This document shows positions 8,500-18,442 of a stretch of 62,024 nucleotides of DNA, piece after piece. The stretch covers positions 1 through 62,024 of the forward strand of contig JAGXRP010000001.1 of assembly GCA_018335795.1 (NCBI GenBank), read 5' to 3'. The stretch's first letter is position 1. The number at the start of each line of letters is the position of its first letter. Both the position numbers and the translations under genes were made by a program. Origin of the DNA: Desulfobulbaceae bacterium. GTDB taxonomy: Bacteria > Bacteroidota > Ignavibacteria > Kapaibacteriales > UBA2268. A model generated the notes under the pieces. That model saw nothing but the letters and a program-made list of their open reading frames with translations. It did not search any database and was not told the DNA's origin.

Positions 8500-9648
8500 A
8501 TGATTAGTTTTGAGTTTAGTGATATTCAACTGCAAATTAAAGAAGCCGCTGCAAAATTTGCCCAAGAAGAAATGGCACCGGGAGCAATAGAACGAGATAT
8601 TAATGCTACTTATCCCAGAGAAATATTATCCCAATTGGGCGAACTCGGCTTTCTTGGAATGATGGTTAGCCCTGAATGGGGCGGCTCCGGTTTAGATGCC
8701 GTTAGTTATACATTGGCAATAGAAGAATTTGCCAAAGTTGATGCCGCTACAAGTATCGTGATTTCTGTCCAAAATTCTTTAGTTTGTTGGATTTTGGAAA
8801 ATTACGGAAATGACGAGCAAAAAGAAAAATTCCTTCGCCCATTAGCAGAAGGTAAGGATATCGGAGCTTATTGTTTGAGCGAACCCGAAGCGGGATCTGA
8901 TGCTCGCCAACAAAGTACCACAGCTGTCAAAGATGGCGATTATTGGGTATTGAACGGTATGAAAAATTGGATTTCTTCCGGTACTAATGCTGATACTTAT
9001 ATCGTTTTTGCCCAAACGAATCCAGAATTAAAGCACAAAGGAATCGCTGCTTTCGTTATTTCGAAAAATACTCCCGGATTTGAACCTGCAAAAAAAGAAG
9101 ATAAAATGGGAATGAGGGCATCGGACACATGCTCAATCGGATTGACAAACGTAAAATTGACCAACGAAAATCTAATCGGCAAAGTCGGCGAAGGATTCTA
9201 TATCGCTATGAGAGGCTTGAATGGTGGCAGAATAGGCATCGCTTCTCAATCTGTAGGAATAGCACAGGGAGCATTTGAAGCCGCTCTGAAATATTCGAAA
9301 GAACGTAAAACAATGGGCATTCCAATTTGCGAACATCAACTGATTCAAGCAAAATTAGCACAAATGTCTATGAAAATAAATGCTGCACGCTCGCTTGTGC
9401 TCAAAGCGGCATGGTTACGAGATAACAAAATGGACCACATCAGAGAAAGTTCTGAAGCTAAATTATTTGCTTCGACAATTGCTAATGAAGTCACTCGAGA
9501 AGCTGTCCAAATCCATGGCGGATATGGCTACGTTAGAGAATATATTGTAGAACGTATGATGCGTGATGCGAAAGTAACCGAAATTTACGAAGGGACTTCG
9601 GAAATCCAACAAATTGTTATAGCACGAGAGCTAATCAAGAATTCATGA
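8500..9648 (+). CDS. Acyl-CoA dehydrogenase, short-chain/butyryl-CoA type
   Basis: 382 residues from ATG 8500, which has GGAG 6 nt upstream; an in-frame TTG lies earlier and is unlikely. FAD flavoprotein that oxidises acyl-CoA to trans-2-enoyl-CoA in beta-oxidation. Seen: signature YCLSEPEAGSDARQ (about 121-134), the FAD/substrate block NWISSGTNAD, GIASQSVGIAQGAFEAALKY, and the C-terminal IHGGYGYVREY plus IYEGTSEIQQIVIAREL. The Glu of YEGT is the catalytic base position in butyryl- and short-chain enzymes. Chain-length preference is inference. No electron-transfer flavoprotein gene is adjacent; a Lol-type permease follows 31 nt later on the same strand. Confidence 0.95.
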   Translation: MISFEFSDIQLQIKEAAAKFAQEEMAPGAIERDINATYPREILSQLGELGFLGMMVSPEWGGSGLDAVSYTLAIEEFAKVDAATSIVISVQNSLVCWILENYGNDEQKEKFLRPLAEGKDIGAYCLSEPEAGSDARQQSTTAVKDGDYWVLNGMKNWISSGTNADTYIVFAQTNPELKHKGIAAFVISKNTPGFEPAKKEDKMGMRASDTCSIGLTNVKLTNENLIGKVGEGFYIAMRGLNGGRIGIASQSVGIAQGAFEAALKYSKERKTMGIPICEHQLIQAKLAQMSMKINAARSLVLKAAWLRDNKMDHIRESSEAKLFASTIANEVTREAVQIHGGYGYVREYIVERMMRDAKVTEIYEGTSEIQQIVIARELIKNS

Positions 9649-9679
9649 AAAAAATTCAATTCCGGAAAATAAACAAATC

Positions 9680-10906
9680 ATGAATCATACATTAGTGCGA
9701 CTGATTTCCTCTCGGCTTACACAAGGTATCCGAAGGAAAAGATTTCTCAAATTTACTAAGATTGTAGCATTAGCAAGCGTCACTTTGGGGTGTTTAGCAT
9801 TGATTTTATCTCTTTCAATTCTCGAAGGATTTGATAGGAAGCTGCATAATACAGCCGAAAGATTTTCTTCGCACATTATAGTTACATCGTTCAATCGTGA
9901 ACCACTTCCAAATTATGAAGAAACAAGTGAAAAAATCAAAGAAAATTTCGAGCAAGTCACTGGGGTTGAGCCAATTCTCGAAAGAGAAGGCTTGATTCGT
10001 TCGACTTTGCATACAGACGGAATTACGATTAATGGAATCATACCCGAAAAGTCTGTTACAGGATTCGATAAATTCATAACCCAAGGTTCGTACTCATTTA
10101 CTGATGATAATGCCAAAGAAGCTATAATAAGCGAACGAATGTCCGAAAAACTCGGCGTCAAAATGGGGGATAAAATTGTCATTTTTACTATGAAGGATAA
10201 TTCTGCTCTTAACTTTGGCGGAATCAAAGCTGATAATTTTACTATTAAATCCATCTACAAAAGTGGCATGGTTCAATTCGACGATGTTTTGGTCTTGATT
10301 CCATTGAAACGAGCCGCAAAATTATTCGATATGCCCGAAGGAACAGCTTCTTCATATAAATTAATGTTGACTGATATGCATCAATCAACTGCTTTAGTTG
10401 ATACGCTTGAGTCTTTTTTGAGATACCCGTATTTTGCTTTTACAATCTTCAATTTTCATGGTTCACTTTTTTCGTGGATAGAGCTACAAAAAGAACCAAT
10501 TCCTTTAGTATTGGGACTAATTTCACTCGTTGCCGTTTTGAATATTATCACTACATTATTGATAACTATACTCGAAAAGACAAACTCAATTGGCATTTTG
10601 AGAGCTTTAGGGATGAGAAAAAGAGAATTGTTGGCATCTTTTGTCAATCAGGGATTTACAATCGGTCTAACAGGTACTCTTTTAGGCACCGGCATCGCAT
10701 TTATAATTTGTAAATTGCAAGATGCATACGGAATTATAAGATTGCAGGGCGAAATTTATTTCTTAGATACATTGCCAATAGCTATCGTTCCTGAACATTA
10801 TCTCTTGGTAATTGCCGTATCTCTTGTTCTTACACTTGCTGCTACAATTATCCCCGCTTTTATTGCTGTGAGTATAAGCCCGTTGCGAGCCTTACGGTTC
10901 AAATAA
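9680..10906 (+). CDS. LolC/LolE-type (FtsX-like) ABC transporter permease
   Basis: 408 residues, inner-membrane permease of the lipoprotein-releasing LolCDE type. An N-terminal helix (about 28-50) begins with the family's RRKRFLKFTKIVALASVTLG block. A large periplasmic domain (MacB_PCD-like, about 55-265) follows, then three C-terminal helices of the FtsX domain, with the conserved ILEKTNSIGILRALGMRKRE coupling segment and ending SISPLRALRFK. It would extract lipoproteins from the inner membrane together with a LolD ATPase, which is not adjacent. LolC and LolE cannot be separated from sequence alone. Confidence 0.9.
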   Translation: MNHTLVRLISSRLTQGIRRKRFLKFTKIVALASVTLGCLALILSLSILEGFDRKLHNTAERFSSHIIVTSFNREPLPNYEETSEKIKENFEQVTGVEPILEREGLIRSTLHTDGITINGIIPEKSVTGFDKFITQGSYSFTDDNAKEAIISERMSEKLGVKMGDKIVIFTMKDNSALNFGGIKADNFTIKSIYKSGMVQFDDVLVLIPLKRAAKLFDMPEGTASSYKLMLTDMHQSTALVDTLESFLRYPYFAFTIFNFHGSLFSWIELQKEPIPLVLGLISLVAVLNIITTLLITILEKTNSIGILRALGMRKRELLASFVNQGFTIGLTGTLLGTGIAFIICKLQDAYGIIRLQGEIYFLDTLPIAIVPEHYLLVIAVSLVLTLAATIIPAFIAVSISPLRALRFK

Positions 10907-10960
10907 AATAAATCATAAACAAAATCCTCTAATTGTTTTTGTTAATAATTAGGCTACACT

Positions 10961-11623
10961 ATGAAATTGATTTACACTATGATTACTTTATTATTTCTAA
11001 CACCTAATCTTCAGGCGGCGAAATTCAAGGTCGAACCAACCGAAATTATTATCAAAAAAACGACTGATTTCGATTATGTCTATGATTATGCTGAGATAAT
11101 AAGCCTGACAGACGAACCTGTATCAATATTTTGGCAAAAAGAGTATTTGACAGAGGTCCCATTAAATTGGGAAACTTCTGTGCAATGTCCGGGCGAATTT
11201 CATTTCGATTCGCACATTATGTCATATATATTCGACCTAAGTGATGAATCTAATTTTGACCACAAATTTATTTTTCACGCCTATCCGAATCAATCATTTG
11301 GCTATCTTGAGGCAGCTTTTCATTTTAATGAAGTCGGTTTTCCTGATGAAGTCCAAACTGTAATATTCAAAATTAGTATTTATGATTCAATCAATAGCAT
11401 TGATGATACCCATGAAGATGACTTTGTACGGATTTTAGGCAATCAAATAGTTTTTACTGACAATATCGCCAAAGCAATTATATTTGGCTTAAACGGCAAT
11501 CTTGTCGCTGAATGTAGGAGCAATGGAAATTTTAATTTGGATAAGCTACCAACGGGAATTTATATTGTAAACCTTTTTACCAAAGACAATCTGGTTTATA
11601 ATCACAAGATTATTAAACATTAA
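10961..11623 (+). CDS. Secreted protein with type IX-like C-terminal sorting domain
   Basis: 220 residues with a signal peptide (MKLIYTMITLLFLTPNLQAA). The middle is beta-rich and not recognised. The last 60 residues (IVFTDNIAKAIIFGLNGNLVAECRS..., LPTGIYIVNLF, HKIIKH) follow the Por_Secre_tail pattern of type IX cargo proteins, though the usual YPNP start is replaced by ILGNQIVF. It should be exported across the outer membrane and possibly anchored. The stop codon TAA shares the tetramer TTAA with the stop of the converging gene. Confidence 0.7.
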   Translation: MKLIYTMITLLFLTPNLQAAKFKVEPTEIIIKKTTDFDYVYDYAEIISLTDEPVSIFWQKEYLTEVPLNWETSVQCPGEFHFDSHIMSYIFDLSDESNFDHKFIFHAYPNQSFGYLEAAFHFNEVGFPDEVQTVIFKISIYDSINSIDDTHEDDFVRILGNQIVFTDNIAKAIIFGLNGNLVAECRSNGNFNLDKLPTGIYIVNLFTKDNLVYNHKIIKH

Positions 11624-12867
11624 GGTTTGCAAGTCAGCAAATAAACACGATTATTGATTACTCCCAGCGATTCAAATCTGTTTGTGTTTCTGTTATAGAT
11701 TGCCCTCGTAGCGTAATCAACCATAATTCCGGCATGTGTATTGCCTGTTTCGAGATATACCATAGATAGATGCGCCGAAGTTCCATAAGCTATAGCCTTG
11801 CCTTCGGTATCCAATGCTATAGGATAGGAAGGGTCCAATCCCCCATAAATGACATATTTACGTCCATTAACATTGACAAAGCATTCCATATCGCAACCGA
11901 TGAAGTACAAAACATCGCCATCGTGTGTAAATCTGGGAGTGCCCGGCGATAATCCCCCATTATACTCTGTTGTGCTGAATACTACATAATTTGCCAAATT
12001 GAATGTCGCACCATAAGAAATTAGCGCAAGATTAGGATGAACAGCCAGCCCCCAAACTTTGTCGTACATCATGCCATAAAGTGGTTCGCGATATTCATCT
12101 GAAAACATTACACCCTGATACTTTGAGCTAAACCCAAGAACCAAAGCCCCAACAGTTCTTCCGGTAGGATTTACAGCTATTTCCAATACGTCTTTAAATT
12201 CTGTCGAAATTTCTGTTTCGTTGTAATAAATTCGCCAACCGTTGCCACGACGCCCTGCATAAACAAATTCCCCGTTTTCTTTGAACCCTGCCGGGATTAT
12301 ATCATCAAAAAAATCACTGTCACGACCGTTGATATTGACCACATGAGACATCCCTCTGAGTGCAGTAAAAGCAAATCTATCACCCCAAGGACTAATATAT
12401 AAATTCCCGGAACGGTGCATAATTTGGATTTCTTTGCCGTTAATATTTACATATTCTATATCTCCGCGATAAACAGAATAAACCAAAAGATTTGTAATAG
12501 TTGAAAATATAATGCTTCCGGGAGTAACTGAACCAAATTCTATAACTTCATAACGAGTGAATAATTTCCAACTTCCAACATCATAACCGAAAAATGCCCA
12601 ATTTTTACCGTCATGTGAGAAAACAGGCAATGTCAACGAATCCAGCACATCATATTCGACATCGCTGATAGTAATCCTGTATTTGAAACTGAAAGGAGCG
12701 GTAAGAACCCACCAATTGCCTGTTGAATCAATCCCAAGGTCAACAAGTTGCTCCGAACCATCAGTTAACATGAAGTCTCGGCATCTGTCTTCTTGAGCAG
12801 ATGTTGCGATATTTGCGATGAAAATTATTAGTGAGATTAAAATAAAATACATTGCTTTTGTTTTCAT
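11620..12867 (-). CDS. Secreted beta-propeller-like protein of unknown function
   Basis: 415 residues from ATG 12867 (MKTKAMYF); an in-frame TTG lies two codons earlier. A signal peptide ends near IANIATSAQ. The mature part has repeated units of the form hydrophobic strand - DG/NG - strand (for example VNINGRDSDFFDDI, VNVNGRKYVIYGGLD, VNINGKEIQIMHRSGN) with W/F-rich segments such as FSHDGKNWAFFGYD. These resemble TolB/WD40-type propeller blades. No sorting tail is seen. No enzyme motif is recognised. It overlaps the converging gene by the 4-nt TTAA at 11620-11623. Confidence 0.75.
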   Translation of the reverse strand: MKTKAMYFILISLIIFIANIATSAQEDRCRDFMLTDGSEQLVDLGIDSTGNWWVLTAPFSFKYRITISDVEYDVLDSLTLPVFSHDGKNWAFFGYDVGSWKLFTRYEVIEFGSVTPGSIIFSTITNLLVYSVYRGDIEYVNINGKEIQIMHRSGNLYISPWGDRFAFTALRGMSHVVNINGRDSDFFDDIIPAGFKENGEFVYAGRRGNGWRIYYNETEISTEFKDVLEIAVNPTGRTVGALVLGFSSKYQGVMFSDEYREPLYGMMYDKVWGLAVHPNLALISYGATFNLANYVVFSTTEYNGGLSPGTPRFTHDGDVLYFIGCDMECFVNVNGRKYVIYGGLDPSYPIALDTEGKAIAYGTSAHLSMVYLETGNTHAGIMVDYATRAIYNRNTNRFESLGVINNRVYLLTCKP

Positions 12868-12999
12868 TACCAAAGTACCTGTTTGTTATTCTTAAAATTT
12901 TCGTAATTTAGCAAATACTAATATATCAAAATATAAATGATAAACGTATTAGTATAATTATTGTAAAACTTTCAGAAAAATATTAAAGCGGAGTAACAT

Positions 13000-14061
13000 A
13001 TGAGCAAAATTATTGAGTACTTAGGCGAAAAATCCGATTATTTGTTGAATTTTTCGACACCAAAAATTTCCAAAGAGCTTTTAAATCTACCGGGTTCCGA
13101 CTTTGTGGACAGAATTTTCTTTAATTCTGACCGTAATAACCGCACAATCGGCAATTTGCAATGGATTTATAATCATGGTCGTTTGGCAGGCACGGGATAC
13201 ATGTCCATTTTGCCTGTTGACCAAGGTATTGAGCATTCTGCAGGAGCAAGTTTTGCCAAAAACCCAATTTATTTTGATGCTGAAAACATTGTAAAATTAG
13301 CTATTGAAGGCGGTTGTAATGCCGTTGCTTCGACTTTTGGAGTTCTTGGTATTGTAGCACGCAAATACGCTAACAAAATCCCTTTTATTGTCAAAATTAA
13401 TCATAACGAATTGATGACATACCCAAACAAATTTGACCAAGTCCTGTTCGGCAGAGTAGAACAGGCTTATGATATGGGTGCAGCTGCAATTGGTGCTACG
13501 ATTTATTTTGGTTCCGATGAAAGCTCTCGGCAAATTGTTGAGATAGCCGAAGCATTCCAATTAGCTCACGAACTTGGTATGCCGACGATTTTGTGGTGCT
13601 ATGTTCGTAATAATGAATTCAAAAAGGACAAAGATTACCATGTGTCTGGGGATTTGACAGGACAAGCCAACCATTTGGGCGTGACGATTCAAGCGGACAT
13701 CATCAAACAGAAATTACCCGAAAACAACGGAGGATTTGAAGCTCTCAATATGGGCAATTCATCTTATGGGAAATTTGACAAACGAATCTATACCGAACTT
13801 TCATCAGACCACCCGATTGATTTATGTCGCTACCAAGTTGCAAATTGCTATATGGGCAAAATCGGACTCATAAACAGTGGTGGTGCATCAGGCACGAACG
13901 ACTTCGCTGAAGCTACCGTTACTGCTGTGATTAACAAACGTGCAGGCGGACAAGGTCTAATTTCGGGTAGAAAGGCATTCCAACGTCCAATGGAAGAGGG
14001 AGTTAAGCTGTTGAACACAATTCAAGATGTTTATCTAAGTCCGGATGTTACTATAGCGTAA
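13000..14061 (+). CDS. fbaB: Class I fructose-bisphosphate aldolase (FbaB/DhnA type)
   Basis: 353 residues, cytoplasmic. It cleaves fructose 1,6-bisphosphate to dihydroxyacetone phosphate and glyceraldehyde 3-phosphate through a Lys Schiff base. The family markers are present: [20 protein letters not shown] (about 65-84), [41 protein letters not shown] and the late [17 protein letters not shown]. Clear GGAG precedes ATG 13000. The gene ends with a bidirectional terminator shared with pta. With the phosphofructokinase at 56659 it provides two upper glycolytic steps in this window. Confidence 0.95.
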   Translation: MSKIIEYLGEKSDYLLNFSTPKISKELLNLPGSDFVDRIFFNSDRNNRTIGNLQWIYNHGRLAGTGYMSILPVDQGIEHSAGASFAKNPIYFDAENIVKLAIEGGCNAVASTFGVLGIVARKYANKIPFIVKINHNELMTYPNKFDQVLFGRVEQAYDMGAAAIGATIYFGSDESSRQIVEIAEAFQLAHELGMPTILWCYVRNNEFKKDKDYHVSGDLTGQANHLGVTIQADIIKQKLPENNGGFEALNMGNSSYGKFDKRIYTELSSDHPIDLCRYQVANCYMGKIGLINSGGASGTNDFAEATVTAVINKRAGGQGLISGRKAFQRPMEEGVKLLNTIQDVYLSPDVTIA

Positions 14062-14071
14062 GGGATTGAAA

Positions 14072-14112
14072 TAAAAAAAAATGGGGCAATGATGAATTGC
14101 CCCATTTTTGTA
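14072..14112. terminator. Bidirectional intrinsic terminator (fbaB / pta)
   Basis: Stem ATGGGGCAAT / ATTGCCCCAT (14081-14090 and 14096-14105), 5-nt loop, A tract before and T-rich tract after. It lies between converging fbaB and ackA-pta. Confidence 0.9.
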
Positions 14113-14129
14113 TTTTTACAAGTTTGTTT

Positions 14130-15107
14130 CTACATCAAGCTACAGATTGCAGCTACGTTTACCATGTCGTCCACCGAGCAACCGCGTGATAAATCGCAAT
14201 AAGGTTTACGCAAGCCTTGAACGATTGGACCAACGGCTTCTGCACCGGCTAATCGTTCGGTAAGTTTGTAACCAATATTGCCTGAATTTAAATCTGGGAA
14301 TACAAGTACATTCGCTTTTCCTGCAACAGTCGAGCCCGGAAATTTCCGTTCGCCGATTGAAGGAATAATTGCTGCATCTAATTGCATTTCGCCATCGCTT
14401 TGCAAATGAGGAGCTTTTTCTTTCAACATTGCTGTTGCAGACTGAACTTTAGAAACTAAATCATGTTCTGCGCTGCCATTTGTCGAAAATGACAACATTG
14501 CGATTTTCGGTTCAATGCCTGTAATTTTTTGAAAATTAGTTGCGGAACTGATAGCTATATCACAAAGCTGTGGTGCTGTTGGGTCTGGATTGACCGCGCA
14601 ATCAGCGAAGCAATACATCTTATCGGGGAAAGTCATAATAAAAAATGAGCTAACAATTGAGATACCTTCAGCAACGCCAACAGTAAAGATTGAAGCTCGC
14701 ATTACATCACCCGTGCTGGAAACATTTCCACCCACAACAACATTGACGACACCTGTTTCGAGCAAGAATCCTGCATAATAAAGAGGATTGCCGACTGTCT
14801 CGTAGGCTTGTTCTTGAGTCATTCCTTTGTGTTTGCGTTTTTCGTAAAGCAAAGTAGCAAAATCATTTCGATGTTCGCCTTTCATCGAATCATAAATCAA
14901 AATATCATCAATATTCACACCTTGTTCAGAAGCAACTTTCCGAATATTGTCGGGATTACCTACCAATACCGGACGAGCGATTTTTTCATTTGCTAAGAAG
15001 CGACTTGACTTGATTGAACGAATATCTTCGGCATCAGGAAAAGCTACAAGTGCATTCTTAGATTTAGCTTTGGTTCTGATTTCATCAATAAATGGGTTTT
15101 TAGACAT
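14130..15107 (-). CDS. pta: Phosphate acetyltransferase
   Basis: 325 residues, the short single-domain PTA_PTB type without the N-terminal DRTGG part of E. coli Pta. It converts acetyl-CoA and phosphate to acetyl-phosphate. Family blocks seen: ALVAFPDAEDIRSIKSSRFL at the N-terminus, TGVVNVVVGGNVSSTGDVMRA (about 116-136), SFSTNGSAEHDLVSKV and the C-terminal FPDLNSGNIGYKLTERLAGAE. AAGGTGAAAC precedes the ATG. It lies 15 nt after ackA on the same strand, so ackA-pta form one operon. Confidence 0.95.
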   Translation of the reverse strand: MSKNPFIDEIRTKAKSKNALVAFPDAEDIRSIKSSRFLANEKIARPVLVGNPDNIRKVASEQGVNIDDILIYDSMKGEHRNDFATLLYEKRKHKGMTQEQAYETVGNPLYYAGFLLETGVVNVVVGGNVSSTGDVMRASIFTVGVAEGISIVSSFFIMTFPDKMYCFADCAVNPDPTAPQLCDIAISSATNFQKITGIEPKIAMLSFSTNGSAEHDLVSKVQSATAMLKEKAPHLQSDGEMQLDAAIIPSIGERKFPGSTVAGKANVLVFPDLNSGNIGYKLTERLAGAEAVGPIVQGLRKPYCDLSRGCSVDDMVNVAAICSLM

Positions 15108-15122
15108 TGTTTCACCTTTATA

Positions 15123-16367
15123 TTATGGTAATTGAGCATTTAAAACAACTCTAACTGTATCGCGAGCTATTACTAATTCTTCGTTTGTCGGCAATACATA
15201 TACTTTGATACGGCTATCTGCAGTGCTGATGATACCTTCTTTTCCACGAATCATTTGGTTGTTCAATTTTTCATCAATTTTAATACCGAACCATTCCAAA
15301 TCTTGGCATGCTCTTGAACGAACTTCTGTAGCATTTTCGCCGATACCGCCTGTAAAGCAAATCGCATCTGCACCGTTCATCTGAGCCAAATAAGCACCGA
15401 TGTATTTTTTTATTCGTTGGCTGAACATCTTGACAGCAAGCGTAGCACGTCTGTCTTGGTGTTCTTCTTCTTCTTCGAGCAAATCACGCATATCGTGTGT
15501 TAAGCCGGAAATACCTAATAAACCTGAGCGTTTGTTCAACATATTGAAAATTTCATCCAAGGAAGATTGTTCTTTGTGCGCAATAAATTCAATGACCGAA
15601 GGGTCAACGTCACCGCAGCGAGTTCCCATCATAAGCCCTTCGAGTGGAGTGAACCCCATTGATGTATCAATAGATTTGCCATTTTTGATGGCGCAACAAG
15701 ATGCACCATTTCCGAGATGTAAAGTAATTATATTCGTTTCGTCTTTTGTAAGACCTTCAATTTTTCTGTATCTATAAGATACATATCTGTGCGATGTGCC
15801 GTGGAATCCGTATTTTCTAATTTTGTATCTTCTATAATATTGGTATGGAATAGCATACAAATAGCTTGTTTCCGGCATAGTTTGGTGAAACGAAGTATCG
15901 AAAATTGCTACTTGCGGCGTTCCCGGACCAAAAACATCTTTCGCTGCCTTGATACCTTTAATATTAGCCGGATTGTGAAGTGGAGCTAAGTCTATGTTAT
16001 CTTCGAGGCTTTTGATAACATCGTTATCAATTCGTACCGAATGATGGAATGCTTCACCACCGTGAACTGTTCTATGTCCGACCGCATGAATGTCGTTGAT
16101 TGAATTAATGCCCGGAATTTGTGATTCGTCGGAAATTATCCAATTGATGACATAATTGATGGCTTGCTTATGGTCGCGAAGTGGAGCAGCTTGCTTGAAC
16201 GCTTGTTTTCCTTCTACTTTGATGGAAATAAGTGCTTGGGAGCCGATTCTTTCGACTAAACCTTTGACTAAACATACATCTGCATGCTTTTCAATTAACT
16301 CTAAGTCTGTCTCAATGATTTGAAATTTGAGAGATGAACTTCCACAGTTTAAGACTAATATATTCAT
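15123..16367 (-). CDS. ackA: Acetate kinase
   Basis: 414 residues, cytoplasmic ASKHA-fold kinase that makes acetate and ATP from acetyl-phosphate and ADP. Canonical signatures: MNILVLNCGSSSLKFQ at the N-terminus, AVGHRTVHGGE, FHGTSHRYVSYR, LHLGNGASCCAIKNG, TPLEGLMMGTRCGDVDPS and CFTGGIGENATEVR. Length is slightly above the usual 395-405. First gene of ackA-pta. On the minus strand TATTTTTG near 16420, which fits a -7 element, may be its promoter but lacks a clear TTTG at -33. Confidence 0.97.
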   Translation of the reverse strand: MNILVLNCGSSSLKFQIIETDLELIEKHADVCLVKGLVERIGSQALISIKVEGKQAFKQAAPLRDHKQAINYVINWIISDESQIPGINSINDIHAVGHRTVHGGEAFHHSVRIDNDVIKSLEDNIDLAPLHNPANIKGIKAAKDVFGPGTPQVAIFDTSFHQTMPETSYLYAIPYQYYRRYKIRKYGFHGTSHRYVSYRYRKIEGLTKDETNIITLHLGNGASCCAIKNGKSIDTSMGFTPLEGLMMGTRCGDVDPSVIEFIAHKEQSSLDEIFNMLNKRSGLLGISGLTHDMRDLLEEEEEHQDRRATLAVKMFSQRIKKYIGAYLAQMNGADAICFTGGIGENATEVRSRACQDLEWFGIKIDEKLNNQMIRGKEGIISTADSRIKVYVLPTNEELVIARDTVRVVLNAQLP

Positions 16368-16700
16368 AATTTATCCAAAAATTGTTCAAACAAGTTAAAT
16401 TAACTTAATACAAAAATAGTGAATATTTTGATATTATTGTGATTGTATTGTCAATATTTAAACAAGTTTAAGCTAATATCATCACTTTTAACAATGCAGT
16501 TGTAACTAAATAAAATTTTAGGAATGTTTAGCTGCTCGGATCTTAAATTGAAAAAAATTGGTAGCAAATTTTTGTTATTCACCCATATTAAAACCACAAA
16601 AATTTACTTTTTTAATTAAAAGAATTTTTAAAGATTAGAAGTACTGATTCGTCAAATCCAAAATGAAATATTTGTGAATTATGAATAAGAGGAAAAGAAA
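16368..16700. other. AT-rich intergenic region between divergent ackA and the M20 peptidase gene
   Basis: 333 bases with no ORF or RNA that I can support. It must hold promoters for both directions; only a -7-like TATTTTTG on the minus strand (about 16415-16423) is visible. No repeat or long hairpin was seen. Confidence 0.5.
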
Positions 16701-18068
16701 ATGAGCGATTACATTCAGTTTATCGAATCAAACAAAGACAGATTCTTCACAGAATTGGTAGATTTTTTGAAAATACCTAGCGTCAGTAGCCAATCAGAAC
16801 ATAATCCTGACACTCGTAAAGCAGCAACTTGGCTCGTCAAGCAGCTAAATGATATTGGAATGCCGAAAGTGGAGCTATACGAAACAGCGGGACATCCTGT
16901 GGTTTATGCCGAAGATTTGCGTGCAGGTGCCGATGCTAAGACAGTTTTGATTTACGGTCACTATGACGTTCAACCGGTTGACCCGGTCGAATTATGGAAT
17001 TCACCACCTTTCGAGCCTGTGGTGAATGGCGGAAAAATTTATGCTCGTGGCAGTTCTGACGACAAAGGTCAAGTTTTCGCACATATCAAAGCTGTCGAGG
17101 CTTATCAAAAAACAAACGGGAAATTGCCTGTAAATATCAAATTTATGATTGAAGGCGAAGAAGAATGTGGCAGCAATAATCTTGATGTTTTCATTCGCGA
17201 GCATAGAGATATGCTCAAATGCGATACCGTGATGGTGTCGGACACAGAATGGTTTGCAGAAGGGCTGCCTTCGATTTGTTATTCATTGCGTGGGCTTTCT
17301 TATATCGAAATAACTGTGACAGGACCCAATCGCGACTTGCATTCAGGGACTTATGGCGGCGCTGTGGATAATCCGCTAAACGTACTTTGCGACATTGTTT
17401 CCTCACTTAAAGATAAGTACGGACGAATCACAATTCCCGGCTTCTACGATGACGTAAAGCCTCTTACAAGCGAAGAGAGAGAGGGATTCGCAAAGTTACC
17501 TTTCAATTACGAGGAATATACTGAAGAATTGGGTGTTGCAGATGGCAACGGTGAATTTGGGTTCACCACATTAGAACGTACTTGGGCTCGCCCAACTTTA
17601 GATTTGAATGGTATTTACGGCGGCTATACTGGTGAAGGCGCTAAGACAATTCTACCTTCAAAAGCATCTGCCAAAATTTCCATGAGACTTGTGCCTTATC
17701 AAAATCACGAAGATATTACAGCAAAAATCACTAAACATTTGAAGGCAATCACCCCACCAACTGTGAAATTGGATATAACTCCATTGCATGGTGGTAATCC
17801 CGTGATGATTGAGTTGGAAAGCGAAGGATTGAATGCTGCAAAACGTGCTATGAACAGAGCTTTCGGCAAAGACCCAATCATGATGCGTGAAGGTGGCTCG
17901 ATTCCAATTGTCGAATTGTTCGGTTCGGAGCTAAATGCACCAACAATTTTGATGGGAATCGGATTGCCGTCGGATAATATTCATTCTCCTAACGAAAGTT
18001 TTTCAATCGATAATTTCTATGGCGGAATTAAAGCAAGTGCAATTTTCTTAGAAGAATTTGCTAAATGA
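16701..18068 (+). CDS. M20 family metallopeptidase (dipeptidase, CNDP/PepV-like)
   Basis: 455 residues, cytoplasmic di-zinc peptidase. The metal site reads VLIYGHYDVQPVDP (His, about residue 85), YARGSSDDKGQ (bridging Asp, about 118), MIEGEEECGS (catalytic Glu plus metal Glu, about 153) and later SDTEW (Asp). The Pro-rich PVDPVELWNSPPFEP block and long dimerisation insert (about 200-360) are typical of the M20A dipeptidase subfamily rather than ArgE/DapE. Exact substrate unknown. ATG 16701 has AGAGGAAAAG upstream. It overlaps the next gene by ATGA, starting a four-gene cluster that ends with mutS. Confidence 0.93.
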   Translation: MSDYIQFIESNKDRFFTELVDFLKIPSVSSQSEHNPDTRKAATWLVKQLNDIGMPKVELYETAGHPVVYAEDLRAGADAKTVLIYGHYDVQPVDPVELWNSPPFEPVVNGGKIYARGSSDDKGQVFAHIKAVEAYQKTNGKLPVNIKFMIEGEEECGSNNLDVFIREHRDMLKCDTVMVSDTEWFAEGLPSICYSLRGLSYIEITVTGPNRDLHSGTYGGAVDNPLNVLCDIVSSLKDKYGRITIPGFYDDVKPLTSEEREGFAKLPFNYEEYTEELGVADGNGEFGFTTLERTWARPTLDLNGIYGGYTGEGAKTILPSKASAKISMRLVPYQNHEDITAKITKHLKAITPPTVKLDITPLHGGNPVMIELESEGLNAAKRAMNRAFGKDPIMMREGGSIPIVELFGSELNAPTILMGIGLPSDNIHSPNESFSIDNFYGGIKASAIFLEEFAK

Positions 18069-18442
18069 GTAATAAATTAATATATATATTTATAATTATA
18101 TTAATTATTTGCTCGTGTGAACCGAAAAAAGACCCGAAAGTAATTGTTTCGGAAAAGAAATTCGGATTTGTAGAAAGTGGGCATTATTTCGCTGATGTTA
18201 CTTTGAAGAACGTCGGTGAAATTCCCGCTTATTTTGTGATTTTAATTTCAACGGCTTATACAGACGGAAATGAAATTCAACGAGTAGAACGCGGATATGG
18301 AGACCTTTTCCCAAATGGGGAAAAGAGTTTTCGCATTATCTTCGATAAATTCCGCTTGAATCCTCCTGATACCGTCAATTTTGAAGTTACATTTTCACAT
18401 TCTATTTCAAATTCTGTAGCTCCGGTGGGTTATGATAGGTAA
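18065..18442 (+). CDS. Small putative lipoprotein
   Basis: 125 residues. N-terminus MSNKLIYIFIIILIICSCEP is a lipoprotein signal with the acylated Cys at about 18. The mature part (KFGFVESGHYFADVTLKNVGEIPAYFVI...) is a beta-sandwich-like segment resembling FxLYD or DUF1573-like domains that handle 'difference in justification' contexts; I cannot name the family. Start overlaps the stop of the peptidase gene (ATGA at 18065-18068), and its end overlaps the transglycosylase start by 11 nt, so translation is probably coupled. Confidence 0.7.
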   Translation: MSNKLIYIFIIILIICSCEPKKDPKVIVSEKKFGFVESGHYFADVTLKNVGEIPAYFVILISTAYTDGNEIQRVERGYGDLFPNGEKSFRIIFDKFRLNPPDTVNFEVTFSHSISNSVAPVGYDR

